DNA of 64,000 nt, taken from assembly GCA_964016885.1 (NCBI GenBank), contig OZ024742.1, positions 113,700,160 through 113,764,159 on the forward strand. Direction: 5' to 3'. Below, piece after piece: positions 24,263 through 41,499 of this stretch. A model generated the notes under the pieces. That model had not been told where the DNA came from and made no database searches. It saw only the letters and a program-made list of their open reading frames with translations. The DNA comes from Eledone cirrhosa. Lineage: Eukaryota; Mollusca; Cephalopoda; Octopoda; Eledonidae. A program made the position numbers and the translations under genes. Each line of letters opens with the position of its first letter. Positions within the stretch are counted from its first letter, which is position 1.

Positions 24263-24450
24263 GTTTGGTAGTATCGGTAGAGCGTCAGACACTACGCTTT
24301 GAGGCAGAGATTTCTTGCCCTTTACACTCTGAGTTAAAATCCCGCCGAGGTTAACTTTAACTTTCATCCTTACAGGGTCGATAAAATAATGTACCAATAA
24401 TGCACCAATGTAATTGCTGGCCTTGTGCCAAAAGTAGACACATTATTTTG
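24263..24450 (+). mobile_element. tRNA-derived SINE, diverged
   Basis: It keeps GGTAGTATCGGTAGAGCG, AATCCCGCCGAGGTTAAC, TTTCATCCTTACAGGGTCG and AATTGCTGGCCTTGTGCC. It is more diverged than the copies at 5.8 and 36.5 kb, including a changed block after box A. Confidence 0.9.
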
Positions 24451-24977
24451 AACTACATTGAAGCGTGAAGTTTTACTTTCATGGTATCCAAAAAGCACTT
24501 ACATCACAAGCGGCATCAAATATTGTATTCTCTGGGATTGTACCATATTACATGTATTTCTATTAGGGATCTCACTACAATAAATATGCACTAACATTTC
24601 AATCTTTCCTCCAATGTATTCAGTATAATTGTTGTTAATAGAGATATATAATTGTTGTTAAAGGAGATATATTATGAAATACGTTACGAAGAAGGAAAAA
24701 GAAACACGTGCAAACAGATAACTAATTTTGCCGGTGTTTTGCCGAATATTCATTATATAGCAATTTAGGAGTTTGTAAATTACAGAAAGTGTGCAAACTG
24801 ATCCCGTTTAAGTCGTGAAGTCCATCAAGTATTCAATTAAGAAATAGTTTCTCCACAGCATGAGTGTTATTGGAAATATATACTTACGGCAGAAAACATT
24901 TAACTAAGCTCTAATTAAAGGTAACTTTTGTTAAAAATATACTAACTTTATATTTGTTAATATCTCTCTCTTTCTCC

Positions 24978-25050
<73 letters not shown>

Positions 25051-27056
25051 ACTTAAATAGGCTAAATGTAGAAATGATTGCTAATTGAAATAATAATATG
25101 ATGGAATTTAATAAAACTTAAAAATGCAATTACGGAATACAATTTTGTATATTTAAGAAATTATAATTGTTGTAGCGTTAAGGTAGTTAGTCTTAATAAG
25201 CATAATATGGAAATATATTCTCATTTATACGAATAATGGATGAAGTTAAGGACAATTGCCTTTTATAAAATAAAATTAAAATATACTTGGTTCGATATGT
25301 TGACGTGTTTATTAATCTGGTTAGTTTAGTTATGGAATCAATTATTCATAAACTTATTTTACATTCTACCAATTATTATTATCAAATTAACGATTTTACA
25401 ATATATTGTTTAATTATAAATCTCGCAATATTTAATATGCATTGTGATCGTTCACGTGAAAATAAATTTGTTTCAATTAATAATCACTGCATAAAGGTAG
25501 AAAAATATCAAATTCCTAGTTAATATAAAACTAAATTGCTTCTCTCTTTCAGCATGTGCGATTATATCCATACCTCTAAATGCCCAAACTCGGAGAAGTT
25601 ACAAATAAAAATTGCTGATTAGAGAAGCATAGGTGATCATGCCGTACTGAAAATTAACAGACGTAATGAAATGTTATGTTATATATAACTCTCCTGTTAC
25701 TTGCAATGTACTGCCGGACTTAAGTGCTAAATAAAATAGATATATGTAGCAGTACCTCAAAATAGTCTAAACCTATTAAATACCATTTTATTATTCTCTA
25801 TTATCTACGGTTTTCAAACAAAAGTGATATTATTATTGAAAAATGTATGTTTTTATGGGAATTTGATACAAATGCAATGACAAAACCTCGAACAGTATTC
25901 CAAATAATGTAGATACGGCGCTGAATTATGAGCATCATATAGAAATTAGGAACGTTGAAATAACGTGGAGACATGAGGTACGCTGTAGAAATTGATTAAC
26001 ATTTAAATGATAATTAATATATATTATCAAGAGACGTCATATCCTACTTTAGTTTATTACACGATAGAATGTTCTCTTTTCGACAAATATAGAATGTTCT
26101 CCTTAAAAAAGGCTCTGGTGAATCAACATATCTTATATGATTTAAATACTCCATGAAGATTAATATTTTTACCACAAAAACGACTTTGGATAAATAATTT
26201 TGTACATACTAGAGGTTTAAGACGTTTTGACCAAATTCAGAGAATATACGAATATATGTGAGAGTAATGCACTTGTGGTAACATTGCAACGAATTTAGCA
26301 GTGATTCAGAAAATGTAAATATCCGTAATATGTCATGATTAAGGTTTTGCGGTTACAACGTATGAAATGTCAGAATTGTGCTGCGTTAGATAATTTAATA
26401 GATTGGAATGAAGGAGCTCGTAAGCCATGGATAATTAATCGCATAGTGAATGTATTATTTTTTTATACTCATAATTACTATATTTATAATGTTTGAATCA
26501 ATCAAATTTATGATGGTCTATCCTTGACACGTCCAATTCCTTTTAGTTTGAAGGTTGGAAAAGGAAAAATAAAAATTAATTCGGTTAAAGGAAAAAACAT
26601 ATCTTTGCTGCCAATGTTATCAATGTGATGTTAGATATACGCTGTGTGTTTTGGGAGCAACCTGTGATCATTTCTGGAGTGGTTGGTGGGGCTTCTAAAT
26701 ATTTGGAAAGAAAGCAATAGATTAAAAGGCAAGTCATTAGCTGATGAAATTTCTAAGTGTCAAATGTTCACGTTCATCATGTTATTTACATGCTTTATTA
26801 AATGACAGATTCAGAAGAAACTAAGAAAACTGATAGGGATTTATTGACATGCTAATCAAGACCTCGACACATTATTTCAAATGCGTTACTTGTTTAGTTT
26901 TTTCTGGCGAATAATTCCAATATTTAGTATTTTAAAACCGTTTCAAATATGTATGTACCCACGGTAAAGTGCAATCATGTAGTTTATGCTAAAATTAATA
27001 TGGACAACACTATCATCACATTCAATAAATTGTATTGTACGTTAACACCGTTTCGA
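24451..27056. other. 2.6 kb of AT-rich unique sequence with a (TA)n array
   Basis: A (TA)n array lies at about 24979-25050. The rest is very AT-rich with no recognised gene or repeat. Confidence 0.4.
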
Positions 27057-27235
27057 TACCCCTGGTGTCCTCGGTCCCAGGGTTACCTCCTCACTCACCA
27101 CCATAGGCGCTCTTCCAGCACGTCTCCCTCGTCGTTCTACGGTGAAACGCCTTCTCCATCTGTTCGCCGGGGTTGTGGTTGGGCCCCCATCCCGTACCAT
27201 TGTAGTGGTTGTAGAAGAAACAGGAAGACAACATC
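27057..27235 (-). repeat. Unclassified interspersed repeat, copy 2
   Basis: Homologous to 900-1180, with shared blocks GGTGTCCTCGG, CTCACCACCATAGGCGCT, GTCTCCCTCGTCGTTC and AAACGCCTTCTCCAT. It lacks about 50 bases present in copy 1 and extends further on the other side (GGGCCCCCATCC, then GTAGAAGAAACAGGAAG). On the minus strand an arginine-rich frame is open. Both copies end in AT-rich DNA. Confidence 0.5.
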
Positions 27236-28171
27236 TAATCTAATATGTATTTCAATTCAGTACTACCTAGAATAGTTGTTAATCATTTCCACTTCCTGGT
27301 CTTTCTTTCTTTCGTTCTTTCTTTCTTCTCTCATTTTCTTTTTTGTGTGATCGTTATCTTAACATCCGACATGGGGCAACCATCACCTCCAAGCAAATCA
27401 ATCCTGTTTCTCTAACACAACTTTACATTTATGTAAAAATGTAACTGTTTATTTTCATGCTAGGGCCATCCTGAATCCAGCAACATCAGAAAAAGTAAGT
27501 TCACAGGTTTTCCAGCCATTACTATTATGCTATTTTCTTGTAGCTATTATTATTGTTGTGTAGCTCAAATACAATGTTGATGAGGTAGGTCACAGATTAG
27601 GTGTGATTTATGTACGAATTATCCAGAATCTTTGCAGTTGCTTGTGTTATCCTGCACCCACCGATCATATCTTTTCTGCATGGAAAACACCAACATATTG
27701 TATAGTCATTCTATACTATCATTTTCATTTTATTTTAATTTACTCCAATATAGTCCTGACAGCACAGACAAATGCTGAAAGGTCTTCTAAACATGGACAA
27801 CGCGTTTTCTCTTTTGTATAGCACAAATCTATTTTCATTCGTATCGAATGAAAACAAGATCATAACAATTCCATCGATATCGCCCTCCTTTGACAAAGCA
27901 AAGACGTATAATCAATGTTATTCCACATCTGCTGAGAGGATGGAACAACTTTTATTGTAATTATGCATTTTTCTGTCTAAATATGTAGCTACTGTGTTAC
28001 CAAGCATCATTTCTGATGAAATGAATTCCATATAGGGCTACATACTTTTTTATTTAAGTGTTGTGCAGCCACAGGACATATCTTATCCCAGTTACAAAAT
28101 ATCAATGTTGATTGAGATATAATTCTGTCCCCTAAGGGCGATATTTAGTCCCCTTTGACATTAACTATGTA
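27236..28171. other. Unique sequence with a (CTTT)n patch
   Basis: A pyrimidine-rich CTTT patch lies at 27300-27345. No gene supported. Short open frames at 27603-27960 have no recognisable domain. Confidence 0.4.
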
Positions 28172-28736
28172 TCTAAAACAGAGAATGTATATCTGTCTGT
28201 CTATCTGTCAACTCACTATAACTCGAGAACCACCCAACCGATTGTTTTCAATCTTTACACATGTAATACCTATGGTCCTGTGAGTGTTTTGAACAAACAC
28301 CATTTCAAATGTTCAATACCCTAGAGACCGCATTAGGCGAAAAAGCGATCTCTCTCTCTTAGTCTTTCTTTTTAGATAGATACATATATGTAACGTTGCG
28401 CCCTTATAATATCTGTCTGTATGTCTGATGTCTACATTACGACATTATGACGCTGTGTGTGTGTATATATATATATATATATACGTTCACAGATTGATTT
28501 CTTTAGTTTCAGAATATCCCGTTAAGGGTGAAAGCAGCGATTATTTGCTTAAGATTTAATCTGATATATATATATATATATATATAATTATATATTCGTG
28601 TACAGATATCTTTGCATACACAATAACAAAATATAAACAAACGTATTTATTTCACGAGGCTCGATAAGCATAAATATATATCAAATATATATGAACCCTA
28701 GAACAAATACCTAGCAACGCCGGGACATTCTGCTAG
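28172..28736 (+). mobile_element. Non-autonomous Helitron
   Basis: It starts with TC after an A (TCTAAAACAGAGAATGTATA) and ends with CTAG before a T (GACATTCTGCTAG). Insertion between A and T and the TC...CTRR ends fit Helitrons. Near the 5' end is AACTCGAGAACCACCCAACC, typical of invertebrate Helitron 5' regions, and the 3' end has the GCAACGCCGGG block. The subterminal CTAGCA...TGCTAG can pair. Internal sequence matches the minus-strand element at 49.9-50.8 kb over most of its length. No Rep/helicase gene is present. Confidence 0.75.
28505..28563 (+). repeat. Short dispersed module, copy 1 (nested in the Helitron)
   Basis: GTTAAGGGTGAAAGCAGCGA, TTTGCTTAAG and TTTAATCTG are shared with 34846-34925 (minus) and 53091-53134 (plus). 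All three copies lie beside (TA)n arrays. Confidence 0.65.
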
Positions 28737-34375
<5,639 letters not shown>

Positions 34376-34735
34376 GTTAAACCCCAACACAATGTGTTAT
34401 GAATATTTTAAAATTACCAAGATAACAAATGTATCTTACCAAAGCAAATTTAATGATCCGAAATATTTTCGGGTTTAAAAATCCTATATCAAGGGGCTGA
34501 TCCTAGAAGAGACTTAAAAATCGATCGGATAGATTTGTTTGTATGGGAGCAGATTTAAGTCTACCCGACGATTTTAAGTTCATTATAGGGCCACTCACTT
34601 GATTACGGATTTTTAAACACGAACCTATTTGGCATCGTTAAATTTGCAAAGGTAAGAATATTCTGTTGTTATCTTGGCAATTCTAACAATCTTCATAATG
34701 CATTGTGTTGGTCTTCCAAATTTAAACTTGTGTTT
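34376..34735. repeat. Diverged foldback element with about 110-bp arms
   Basis: The left arm (34376-34490) and right arm (34598-34735) share, in reverse complement, CCAACACAATG.ATTATGAA, CCAAGATAACAA, CAAATTTAA.GAT and GTTTAAAAATCC. Several substitutions and a small gap separate the arms in sequence, so this is older than the other foldbacks. About 105 bases of loop lie between them. Confidence 0.7.
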
Positions 34736-34845
34736 CCTATTTTAAGAATGCTTTAAGCAAGCTACAATTCTTTGTTATATATGTATATATATATAACAAA
34801 GTAAGGTTTCTTTGAAATGTCCCAATGTGTGTGTATATATATATA

Positions 34846-34925
34846 TATTTATTAAAATAACAGATTAAAATTTAAGGAAAAATTCGCTGCTTTCACCATT
34901 AACGAGATCTTCTGAAACATCTTTT
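34846..34925 (-). repeat. Short dispersed module, copy 2
   Basis: On the minus strand it reads TTTCAGAAGATCTCGTTAA, GGTGAAAGCAGCGAA, TTTTAATCTGTTATTTTAAT. It is next to TA-rich arrays on both sides, like the other copies. Confidence 0.7.
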
Positions 34926-34952
34926 AATTTGAGACTTAAAATGTATTACTAT

Positions 34953-34957
<5 letters not shown>

Positions 34958-34995
<38 letters not shown>
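34958..34995. repeat. (TA)n microsatellite
   Basis: About 38 bases of TA directly before the tandem duplication. Confidence 0.9.
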
Positions 34996-34998
<3 letters not shown>

Positions 34999-35940
34999 AT
35001 AGGATATGTGTTCCTACACGGACAAAGCGCTAAGGGACACATGTATTGTCCAACCATATGCCGATGTGGTTCAATGGCAGGTTAATAAATTAACGAGTCT
35101 GAACATATATAATCAGGTTTAGCAAATAATGAAAAAGTTTCAATATAAATTTTAAAAAATTGACTTTACCTACTATAGTTACCTTTACCGAATCGGTTTC
35201 GAATCTTAAAAATAAACGGAGACCATACGGTCTTCGTTGCAAAGAAAGATTCTCGTCAGAAGTTTCTTTTCATTCGAAGAATATAAAATTCTTGAATTTA
35301 AATTACGAACTAGCGCTATCCAAAACTGTTCCCGAGATGAGAGTAAATGAAGTGGAATCAATTTTTTCAAGGGCCGAAAGTAAAGATAGAGGCAGAGGGA
35401 GGTAGGTCAATCGGCCACCACTATCATTAGCAGCAGTCGGAACGACCAAATTTTTTTCTCAATATAGAGGAGTATAGTAATAATAGGATATGTGTTCCTA
35501 CACGCACAAAGCGCTAAGGGACACATGTATTGTCCAACCATATGCCAATGTGGTTCAATGGCAAGTTAATTAATTAACGAGCCAGAACATATATAATAGG
35601 TTTAGCAAATAATGAAAAAGTTTCAAAATAAATTTTAAAAAATTGACTTTACCTACTATAGTTACCTTTACCGGATCGGTTTCGAATCTCAAAAATAAAC
35701 GGAGACCATACGGCATTCGTTGCAAAGAAAGATTCTCGTCAGAAGGTTCTTTTCATTCGAAGAATATAAAATTCTTGAATTTAAATTACGAACTAGCGCT
35801 ATCCAAAACTGTTCCCGAGATGAGAGTAAATGAAGTGGAATCAATTTTTTAAAGGGCCGAAAGTAAAGATAGATGCAGAGGGAGGTAGGTCAATTGGCCA
35901 ACACTATCACTAGCAGCAGTCGGAACGGCCAAATTTATAA
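34996..35940 (+). repeat. Tandem duplication of a 480-bp unit
   Basis: Unit 1 (34996-35478) and unit 2 (35479-35940) are direct repeats in the same orientation with few differences. Both start AATAATAGGATATGTGTTCC and contain CGCTAAGGGACACATGTATT, then an open frame of 69-81 codons without an ATG (35160-35405 and 35643-35852; KRRPYG, NYELALSK, VPEMRVNEVESIF). The two frames differ at three residues (E/G, L/I, V/G), and unit 2 has a stop where unit 1 continues. Change falls mostly on replacement sites, so I do not think it is under protein-level constraint. I recognise no family. The end of unit 2 carries a short inverted copy of the start of the unit. Confidence 0.85.
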
Positions 35941-35978
35941 TAGGAACACATATCATTATTTGCTAAACCTGATTATAT

Positions 35979-35996
35979 ATATATATATATATAGAT

Positions 35997-36045
<49 letters not shown>

Positions 36046-36080
36046 CAGATATAGATATATATAGATATAGATATATATAG
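35979..36080. repeat. (TA)n/(GATA)n microsatellite
   Basis: A TA run passes into about twelve GATA units and then degenerate GATATA. It directly caps the left arm of the palindrome at 36086. Confidence 0.95.
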
Positions 36081-36085
36081 AGAGA

Positions 36086-36172
36086 GAATATGTAAAAGCG
36101 AAGTAGTTTCAGATGTTCAAGTCCTTTATTAAAGGACTTGAGCATCTGAAACTACTTCGCTTTTACATATTC
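36086..36172. repeat. Near-perfect palindrome, two 43-nt arms with a 1-nt centre
   Basis: Left arm 36086-36128 begins GAATATGTAAAAGCGAAG and ends GTCCTTTA; right arm 36130-36172 is its reverse complement with a single mismatch. The centre is one T at 36129. The left outer end is capped by the GATA array; the right outer end continues into unique sequence. It could extrude as a cruciform, or form a hairpin in RNA. Confidence 0.95.
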
Positions 36173-36244
36173 GATATTTACTCCGTCACTCCTATGTGGA
36201 AAAAGTACGTTGAGTGCTTGAATTGCATCAATATTTACCCTAAG

Positions 36245-36250
36245 TATATA

Positions 36251-36317
<67 letters not shown>

Positions 36318-36325
36318 TTATATAT
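36245..36325. repeat. (TA)n microsatellite
   Basis: About 80 bases of TA with one CATA interruption. Confidence 0.95.
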
Positions 36326-36483
36326 AAACAATGAGTTTGTTGCTTATTCAACAAATTTAATCTACAACAGATTAGAAGCACTCAACCGTTTTTTATCATT
36401 AATATCAATGATATTAGTAAATGGAAAATATCCTTATAAAGCCATATCAATTATACTTTATTATTATATTGTATTACATATTC

Positions 36484-36675
36484 GTGGATTGGCAGTATCG
36501 GTAGAGGGTCGGACGCCATGCTTTGATGCATAGAGTTACAACCCTTTATGATCTGAGTTCAAATCCCGCCGAGGTTAACTTTGTCTTTCATCCTTACAGG
36601 GTCGATAAAATGAGGTACCAGTAATGCGCTGGTTAATTGGTGGCCCTGTGCCAAAAAGTAGAAATAATTATTATA
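36484..36675 (+). mobile_element. tRNA-derived SINE
   Basis: Well preserved: GTGGATTGGCAGTATCGG, CATGCTTTGATGCATAGAGT, GTTCAAATCCCGCCGAGG, TCATCCTTACAGGGTCG and the GTAGAAATAATTATT tail. Flanking ATTATTATA-like sequence on both sides may be a target duplication, but low complexity prevents certainty. Confidence 0.92.
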
Positions 36676-36819
36676 TATTATTATACCTATTTCAAGGGAA
36701 CTAATATTTAAGTAAGCTTTCGAGAGATAAAATATAATAATTGGTGTTTAAGATAGTGATGATAAATAATAATTAAATTGTTAATTTCTCAGATGGTACA
36801 CTAAACCTTAATTCTGGCC

Positions 36820-37542
36820 TATATTACCCGTAGCATAAAAGATCTGTCCCAGATGCGTGTGCGACGAGGAAACCGTTGCATACGCATTGGTACACTGCTC
36901 GGGCGTAGCCGATCTGTGGGGCTATGTCGAACAACTGCTGTCAAGGGTGGGACCGATCCGGTTGACCACCGAGTCTGTTGTAATGATCAAGCCGCCTCCC
37001 ACCTTCAAAGATGAAGGAGAGGCGGTGTTTCTGTGCGTAATAGCCATGGTGAAAGAAGTTGTATGGTGGACGCGTCTGAAAGGACTGAGGTCAGGCACCT
37101 TTCTCTCTGGCCAACAACTGTTCCGTTTCTTCCAATATCATTTCGGAAGAAGGATCAGGATGGAGAGAGAGGTGCTCCACCCTAGTCGATTTCATGAAAG
37201 GTGGGTGAAAGTGGCGAGAATGGCCCGTGTGAATGGGCCTTCTCTTTACATAAGCCTGTAGGTGGAAAAGAGAAAGGAACGAGGGAGCACCCGCTCTCTG
37301 TGCTCCTGAGGAGAAGGGTTGCACACTTGTTGGGTGGGGGGGTGGGCGATCCCCCAAGGCGCCTCCTCTCTATTGAGGATTTTGTTATAAATTTTATTTT
37401 TGTTATATTTTATTTTATTTTTATATTTTGTTATTGCCTCCTTATTGAGGACGCCTTGTTTTGTAAACTCCCCCCATTGTACTTGTCCCATTTTTGATGC
37501 CCTGGTGGCAAATAAAAGAAACATATATTACCCGTAGCATAA
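36820..37542 (+). mobile_element. 5'-truncated Tx1-like LINE insertion with exact 19-bp target duplication
   Basis: The direct repeat TATATTACCCGTAGCATAA occurs at 36820-36838 and 37524-37542 and exactly brackets 685 bases. These contain the C-terminal zinc-binding region of ORF2, a stop at 37261, a 3' untranslated region with two GAGGA blocks and a poly-U-like TTTTATTTT stretch, and the end CAAATAAAAGAAACA. Truncation falls inside ORF2. This is a textbook target-primed insertion and must be younger than the fragments of the family at 3.3 and 38-42 kb. Confidence 0.93.
36839..37261 (+). pseudogene. Tx1-like ORF2 C-terminal domain (zinc-binding region and tail)
   Basis: The first residues in frame are ICPRC, then CDEETVAYALVHCSGVADLW, matching the C-x2-C...H..C zinc-binding region after the RT in this clade. 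The position usually holding histidine in the TV.HA block is tyrosine here; 38.2 kb keeps histidine (TVVHA). After it come YVEQLLSRVG, KPPPTFKDEGEAVFL, AMVKEVVWWTR, RFFQYHFGRRIRME and RWVKVARMARVNG to a TAA. The reading frame is undamaged from the truncation point to the stop, consistent with recent insertion, but no promoter or start exists. Confidence 0.85.
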
Positions 37543-38179
37543 TATTAATTAACACCTAAACTAGGTTAGCTTCTACTCTAACTACCGGCTAATAAAAATA
37601 TATTTGTTAACAAAGCAGATTATTACAATGACGCTCTACACAGAGCTGGATACAATAATGATATTAACTACATAGGTAAGAATAGTATAAACCAACCTCC
37701 TAAAGTTTATGATAATATTAAATAAACCAAATTAACATAAATAATAAATCAAATAAAAAGCCAGAACTAGAAATATAATTTTGTATTCTCCTCCAATTTA
37801 ATTAAAAATTAAGACACCTTTAGCACACCAATTATTTAAGCCTTTAGATAAATGTTTTCCTAAGTCCCATAAGTATCACTCATATTTTAACAGGCATACA
37901 GTCACGCTCTCTACTATGAATATAGCCCAACATTTTACTAGAATTAATAATAGGAATTTAAAATTAAACTCAGCCCAAATAAACTCAAGTAGCAATAATA
38001 ATATAACTAATAACATTAAGTATAATAATAATAGCGAATGCATAAATAATCATTTCTTTATTGGCCACAAGTTGCTGACATCAGAAAAAACATTACAGAC
38101 AGTACTTGCCTGATTTTTCTCTTCAAGTGAAACTTGAAAAAGTTAATAAGGGATTCGTCGAAGAGGAAAGTATCTGTCT
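37543..38179. other. AT-rich sequence between two Tx1-like copies
   Basis: Nothing recognised apart from asparagine-coding AAT-rich low-complexity sequence near 37920-38060. Confidence 0.4.
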
Positions 38180-38188
38180 TTAACCCTT

Positions 38189-41100
38189 TCAACCTTGCCC
38201 ACCACACAATCTCTTTCGCCATGGCCACCAGGCGGATGAAACCCCCTGCCCATCCTCCTCGAAGGAAGATGGCGAGACCATCTGCACAATGGACTCAGTC
38301 GAGAACATAATCAGTCCTACACGCGACAGCAACTGTTCGACATAGCTCCACAAGTCAGCAATGTTCGGGCACTGAACGGGTGCGTGGACGACGGTTTTGT
38401 CGCTGTACGCGCATCTTGGACAGGGTCGGCTGACGGCACTTCCCTGCCTGTTGAGCTTATCTCGAACCGGCAACGCTCCCCGGTAGCACTGCCAGGCCAG
38501 GGATATTTGGAAGTTATCCATAGGCCCTGGGCTGAAAGTTCCCCGGAAGAGAGCAAACAGCTGATCTTCTTCGACGCCCTGGATCTCTCCGAGAACGTCA
38601 TCCCTCTTCCCCTCCACTGGTCCTCTATAGAACGCCGAGGTGGATGTTCCACCGATACTGGCGCCCAGCTGGCAGAGGGCGGTGAATGCCTGGAGACATT
38701 CAAGTTTCCAAGCGCTATCCCCGGTCTTTTTCCTGGCCCAGGACTGCAGCTCCGTCAAGGAGACGAGCTGTGCGAAAACGTGCATGGCGAACGGCGACCA
38801 CACCTGTTCACCGTCAAGGAAGCACCAGAGATGTAACATTATCAACGCATGTTTGCGCATCATCAGCCATGGCATGCCCAATCCTCCACGCATCGGGTGT
38901 TGACAGCAGATGGATCGTCTGACCATGGGAGCGCGTCCCTTCCACAAAAAAGGGGAAGAGGAGGCGCTCCATTTAGGTGAGAGTTGGGCTGGGGCAAAAT
39001 ACAACGGTGAGGCGGTAGCAGATGACGGATGCGATGTACGCATTCGCCACCACCGCCCGGCCCTTCAGGGACAGCTTCCTCTCGGCCCATTTCTGGCTGA
39101 GGGAGGCCACCCTGCTCGTCACCTCGGTCCAGTTTTTCTCCATCTGGAGGTCTGGTCCTTAGAAGACCCCGAGCAATTTAAACGGTCCATCCGTCCAAAT
39201 CCCCACGACGCTGTCGAAAGGCATGGACTTGCCACTCTAGGTGCCAAGCTGCAAGCCCACCGTCTTTTCCTGGTTTAACTTTGCTCCTGTCACCGCTTCG
39301 TATTCCTTAAGAGCGGTGGCGAGCATCTGGACATGTCTGGTGGTCGAACATTCCACGGTGACATCGTCGGCGTAAGCCGACTCGGATTTGAAACATCCTC
39401 GTTCGCGTTGGACGCCCCTCATCGCCACAAGTTTGTGCAGTAACGGCTCGAGAGCCAATACGTACAAGAGGGACGAGAGGGGACAACCCTGGCGGACCAA
39501 GCGCATGATGCTGAACGGCTGCAACAGGTGACCGTTCACCCTCACGACTGAGCAGATGTCGCTGTACATCGCAGCGATCCAACCCCTGAAAACGGGCCCG
39601 AAAAGGCTTTCCTCGAGGATCACTGCCAGGTACCGATGGTCAACCCTATCAAATGCTTTGGATTGACCCAAGTTAATCAGGGTCCCACCCATCCCGGGTT
39701 CCTTAACTACCATCTCTACGATGTATCGCATGAGGTGGAGTTTGTCGTGTGTGAATCTGTCCGGAATGGCGCACGTCTGCGCCTCTCCCACCAGACCCGC
39801 GATGACAAGCGCCAATCTCTTTGCTAACACCTTGGCCAAAATCTTGAACTCTGCGTTTAGCAGGGTTATGGGCCTGAAGTTATCGTATCGATAACATCCC
39901 CCTTGTGCGGGTCTTTTCTCAGCAGCGACACCGCTCCCCGACTAAAAAAACTGGGAAGGCTTCCGTTCTGCTGCCAGTTGCAGTAGACGTCTGTCAAGAG
40001 GTCACCGAACAAGTCTGGCATAAATGCATAAAGCTCGTAGGCCATACCATCCAAAACTGGCGATTTACCCCTCCTGCAGTTAGCCATCACTTCCCTATTT
40101 TACCGGCTGATATTGGATTTCGTAACACTGTGCTGCGGTCGTCGAGGGCCGATGCAGTCCGTCGAAGTATGCACTGAAGTCCATACCCCATCCGTCCCGT
40201 CGCTGCTCCCGAACAGTTCAGCAAAGTCCTGCTGAAAAGCCGCACAAATCTGCTCGTGCTCGAGCAACGAGCGCTCGTATTGGTCAGATAAGGAACGAAT
40301 TGTGGCTTTGTTTCCACGTCGTGCCTCTGCAATTCGGGTCCAATGTACGGCTTTTGTCCCCTCGTGTTTCAGAGCACGCGCTCAAGCTCTGACAACGCAG
40401 CCTTCGTGTTTTTCCTTGAAGAATTGGTCGAGTGCCAATCACGTCGCAAGCACGTAGGTTGCGATGCCTGCTCTAAACACTTCTTCTAGCTTCCTGACTA
40501 GCTCTCCCGCTATTCTATTTTCCTCTATCACTAGTCCTTTGCTAAACCTAATCGACTCTACTTTAATTGCCCTTTTCAGGGCGAACCACCACATGTTGTT
40601 GACGACCGCTCCCGTCAACGCCCGCTCAACTGATACGCTAATCCGGTCTATGTAGGCTTTGCGCGCCGGGAAAGACGCCTTCAACGTCCAGTAGGCGGCT
40701 CTTATCTAATAAGTTTTTCTATGTCGATCACACAAATCACGAATGTGTGGTCTGTGTAGTCGACTATTTTAAATTGTGGACAACATATACTAGCATTACC
40801 TAGTTCTCTGCAGAATAACCTATCGAGATACGATCTGGATGCGGTTTGTTCATGTCCACATTGGCACATTCGGATAATCCAGTCGATACCTGTCAGACAG
40901 TTCAAAACATCTGAGCAGGTTGGGGAGGCTCTTGTACTCTCCTCCCCTATCCATTAGACCCACAGAATCCCAGCGTGCATCCAGGAAACCATTCCAGTTG
41001 CCCACTAACACTAAAGAGCGGGACGTTCGAAGAACGGTCTCTAGATGCCTGAAGAAATATGGCAGTCCTGCCCCAGTTTGGGTGTAGACGGCTACTAGCC

Positions 41101-41420
41101 TGAAATCATTGCCTTCGCTGCTGGTCACGTCCAGCACCACCGACTTACGTTATAGATCCAGGAAGATGGCCCGTATGGCGAGATCCAAGCATCTCTGAAA
41201 AACGACCGCAAACCCTCCCCCCGATCATGGACGGCTGGGAGATGCGTATACATTGTAGCCGCCGAAGCTCGGTGCGAAGGCTTGTACCTCGGAGATTCTG
41301 GTCTCTCTGATGGCCACCACATCTATGTTTAGTGACCTCAGGTCATTGAGCAGGTGACCCTGCTTCCAAGATGACCCCCAGGCCACGTGCATTTATACTG
41401 CCTATTCTAAGTACGGCCAT
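38189..41420 (-). pseudogene. Tx1-like ORF2: endonuclease, reverse transcriptase and zinc-binding tail
   Basis: ORF2 starts at about 41418 with MAVLRIGSINARGLG, then shifts frame. The endonuclease shows RETRI near 41305 and, at 41000-41020, VLVGNWN where the catalytic aspartate of GDWN has become asparagine; SDRYRLDYPNVPMWT follows. Blocks at 40100-40350 and KSPVLDGMAYELY, LLRKDP (near 39930-40070) lead into the RT. A 5-bp tandem duplication (CGATACGATA) near 39885 breaks the DNFRPITLL block. In 39237-39839 motif A reads LGQSKAFDRVDH, so its catalytic aspartate is glycine; VRQGCPLSSLLYVLALEPLL and AYADDVTVE are kept. The tail has CPRCAYSDKTVVHAPVQCPN and YVEQLLSRVG. The element cannot move by itself. 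Confidence 0.87.
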
Positions 41421-41499
41421 GTTGGATGAGAAACGGGGCAAGTGAGAAAGGGTCACTTAACTTGATCGTGTGGTGAAGGGACAGTAGAAGCGCCCCTTT

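Noticed and set aside
35979..36080. CRISPR-like regular repeats
   Set aside because: A simple GATA microsatellite with no spacers; nothing in this eukaryotic window resembles a CRISPR array.
38384..39278. Several + strand frames of 78-150 codons
   Set aside because: Antisense or out-of-frame shadows of the Tx1-like ORF2, where the minus strand shows ordered RT and zinc-binding motifs.
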